Shown: positions 33,904 through 34,772 of the stretch, in pieces
Layout of the letters: every line of letters starts with the position of its first letter
Numbering within the stretch: the first letter of the stretch is position 1
Assembly: GCA_036897095.1 (NCBI GenBank)
Contig: JAYMSP010001216.1
Coordinates: 1 to 34,772, forward strand
Direction of reading: 5' to 3'
Origin: Plantago elongata
Taxonomy: Eukaryota > Streptophyta > Magnoliopsida > Lamiales > Plantaginaceae
Length of the DNA: 34,772 nt
Program-made: the position numbers and the translations under genes
The notes under the pieces: generated by a model
The model's database searches: none
The model's input: only the letters and a program-made list of their open reading frames with translations
What the model was told of the DNA's origin: nothing

Positions 33904-34574
33904 ACTAAAATTTTTTAATTGCATAGAGGGTTGACCTGCAATTGCAAAGCTTATACATTTCAAATATTCAGATCAGGTTGCTCGGGTCTATTGTTTATTG
34001 TAGGTCGATATCAGATTGGATTCGAGTCTTGTTCAGATTATGATGCTCCGTGTCGTTAGGGATCGGATCAATTCAAATTCAGCTAGTGTTCTAATGAATA
34101 ATAATTCATATCATTTATCCCAGAAAATTCTTTAACGACTTGACCACTAAATGAAGACATGACATTTGAACCGACATTGTTACTCATGAGTTGTTCTCCT
34201 GTGATATATAACTGCACCACTGTACCAACATATGCACTTTCACGTGTACTTTGATGTAATGATCCGATCAATATTTGTTTAATTTGGACCAGTACACTTA
34301 CTAATAGGTTGTTTTTTAGATGATATGTTGGTCCAATCGTACATTTTGTGGCCGATTAAATTTATGAAGCCAAAAACTATGAGGTGAACCACTAGAAGCT
34401 TGAATCAAAATAAGAACTTATGAGCGTTGTTGTGTCATGTGTGTTATCAAGTTGGCCAATTGAAAAGGTTGAACATGTTTGCAGACCACACAAATAGGTA
34501 TCACAAATACTTCTAAAGGTTGGACCCGTAAATTAAACAAGTTGAAACAAAAGTAGTCATAGTAGTAGTATTAC
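33904..34574. other. Intron DNA of the receptor-kinase pseudogene
   Basis: Non-coding sequence between the copia 3' LTR and the PAN exon donor (AG|GTAATA at 34575/34574 on the minus strand). No ORF or repeat was recognised. Confidence 0.5.
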
Positions 34575-34695
34575 CTAGTTCGAAATTAGCAACACGAAAA
34601 AGAAGATCAGAGGTAATTCCAGTATGGAACTGCTGAACATCAAGCAAGGTAGTATTCCAGAACATACAACCAAGATCATTGTCATGCACATAAGC

Positions 34696-34772
34696 TGTTG
34701 GAATTTATGAAGAAAAGAATTAGTAAACTATGCCTTGTAGGGTATGGTTGCTATGAGACTACTTAATTATTC
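34696..34772 (+). mobile_element. Left end of an LTR, runs off the window
   Basis: TGTTGGAATTTATGAAGAAA and the following ~57 bp match 10600-10678 with few differences, so this is the left edge of the same LTR family. It abuts the PAN-domain codons of the receptor-kinase gene without any intron signal. The rest lies beyond the window. Confidence 0.75.

Larger units (their letters stand above)
26732..34695 (-). pseudogene. G-type lectin S-receptor-like Ser/Thr kinase, disrupted
   Basis: Exons read complement(26732..27051, 27327..27477, 27587..27821, 27891..28101, 28184..28362, 28452..28541, 34575..34695). The 3'-most recovered extracellular piece (34575-34695) is the end of a PAN domain (AYVHDNDLGCMFWNTTLLD, then RVANFEL). 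Next come a transmembrane exon (VKVIVGVFLASICVFFFW) and kinase exons with [32 protein letters not shown] and the C-terminal SMLGSEIAELPKPKQ block. Splice phases agree across all junctions except the last. Damage: a copia element in the TM-proximal intron; a solo LTR in the last intron; the last acceptor reads TTTCAAG|TATGG, one base off the phase needed; and an LTR begins at 34696 inside the PAN exon, cutting off the lectin and SLG domains. Such kinases sit in the plasma membrane and act in recognition and defence; this copy is probably non-functional. Confidence 0.85.

Overview
This is nuclear DNA from a flowering plant, most likely a eudicot. It is AT-rich, with GT..AG introns of about 80-300 bp, plant-specific gene families (an RLCK-VI kinase, a B3-domain protein, a G-type lectin receptor kinase), Ty1-copia and other LTR elements, and MITE-like and SINE-like debris. 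I cannot name the species. No prokaryotic or organellar gene, CRISPR array or rRNA is visible.

Layout. 1-1.6 kb: a lone exon matching the region just upstream of the Myb repeats of SNAPC4/MYB4R1, then a glycine-rich, frameshifted ORF. 1.6-4.2 kb: AT-rich DNA holding a 343-bp MITE-like element. 4178-6616 (-): an apparently intact 8-exon ROP-binding-type cytosolic kinase (RBK1/RBK2 class, 467 aa modelled). 8149-8847 (-): single-exon PNO1, the KH-domain 40S assembly factor, with a telo-box and two site II elements upstream. 10.6-11.3 kb or further: an LTR with nested tandem repeats. 12544-18484 (-): a 6-exon model of a B3-domain protein with a 3.1-kb intron. 18.5-21.5 kb: no gene; a 119-bp tandem duplication and a tRNA/SINE-like remnant. 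21776-22291 (+): single-exon dUTPase with two identical E2F sites in its promoter. 22.3-26.7 kb: no recognised gene; diverged direct repeats and an unclassified GC-richer island. 26732-34695 (-): a G-type lectin S-receptor-like kinase gene that is heavily damaged.

The most informative region is the right third. The kinase gene keeps its PAN-domain end, transmembrane exon and all kinase exons with consistent splice phases. However, a degenerate 5.3-kb copia element sits in one intron, a 186-bp solo LTR with a perfect 5-bp target duplication sits in another, the last intron's acceptor appears shifted by one base (predicting a frameshift), and another LTR begins inside the PAN exon at 34696 and runs off the window. 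That last LTR shares its terminus with the LTR at 10600.

The intact genes are not a pathway. They are housekeeping or regulatory loci (ribosome assembly, nucleotide hygiene, ROP signalling, transcription) separated by transposon-rich DNA. The two clearest regulatory signals fit their genes: E2F sites on an S-phase gene and site II/telo-box on a ribosome-biogenesis gene. I found no evidence of a wholly new biological system.
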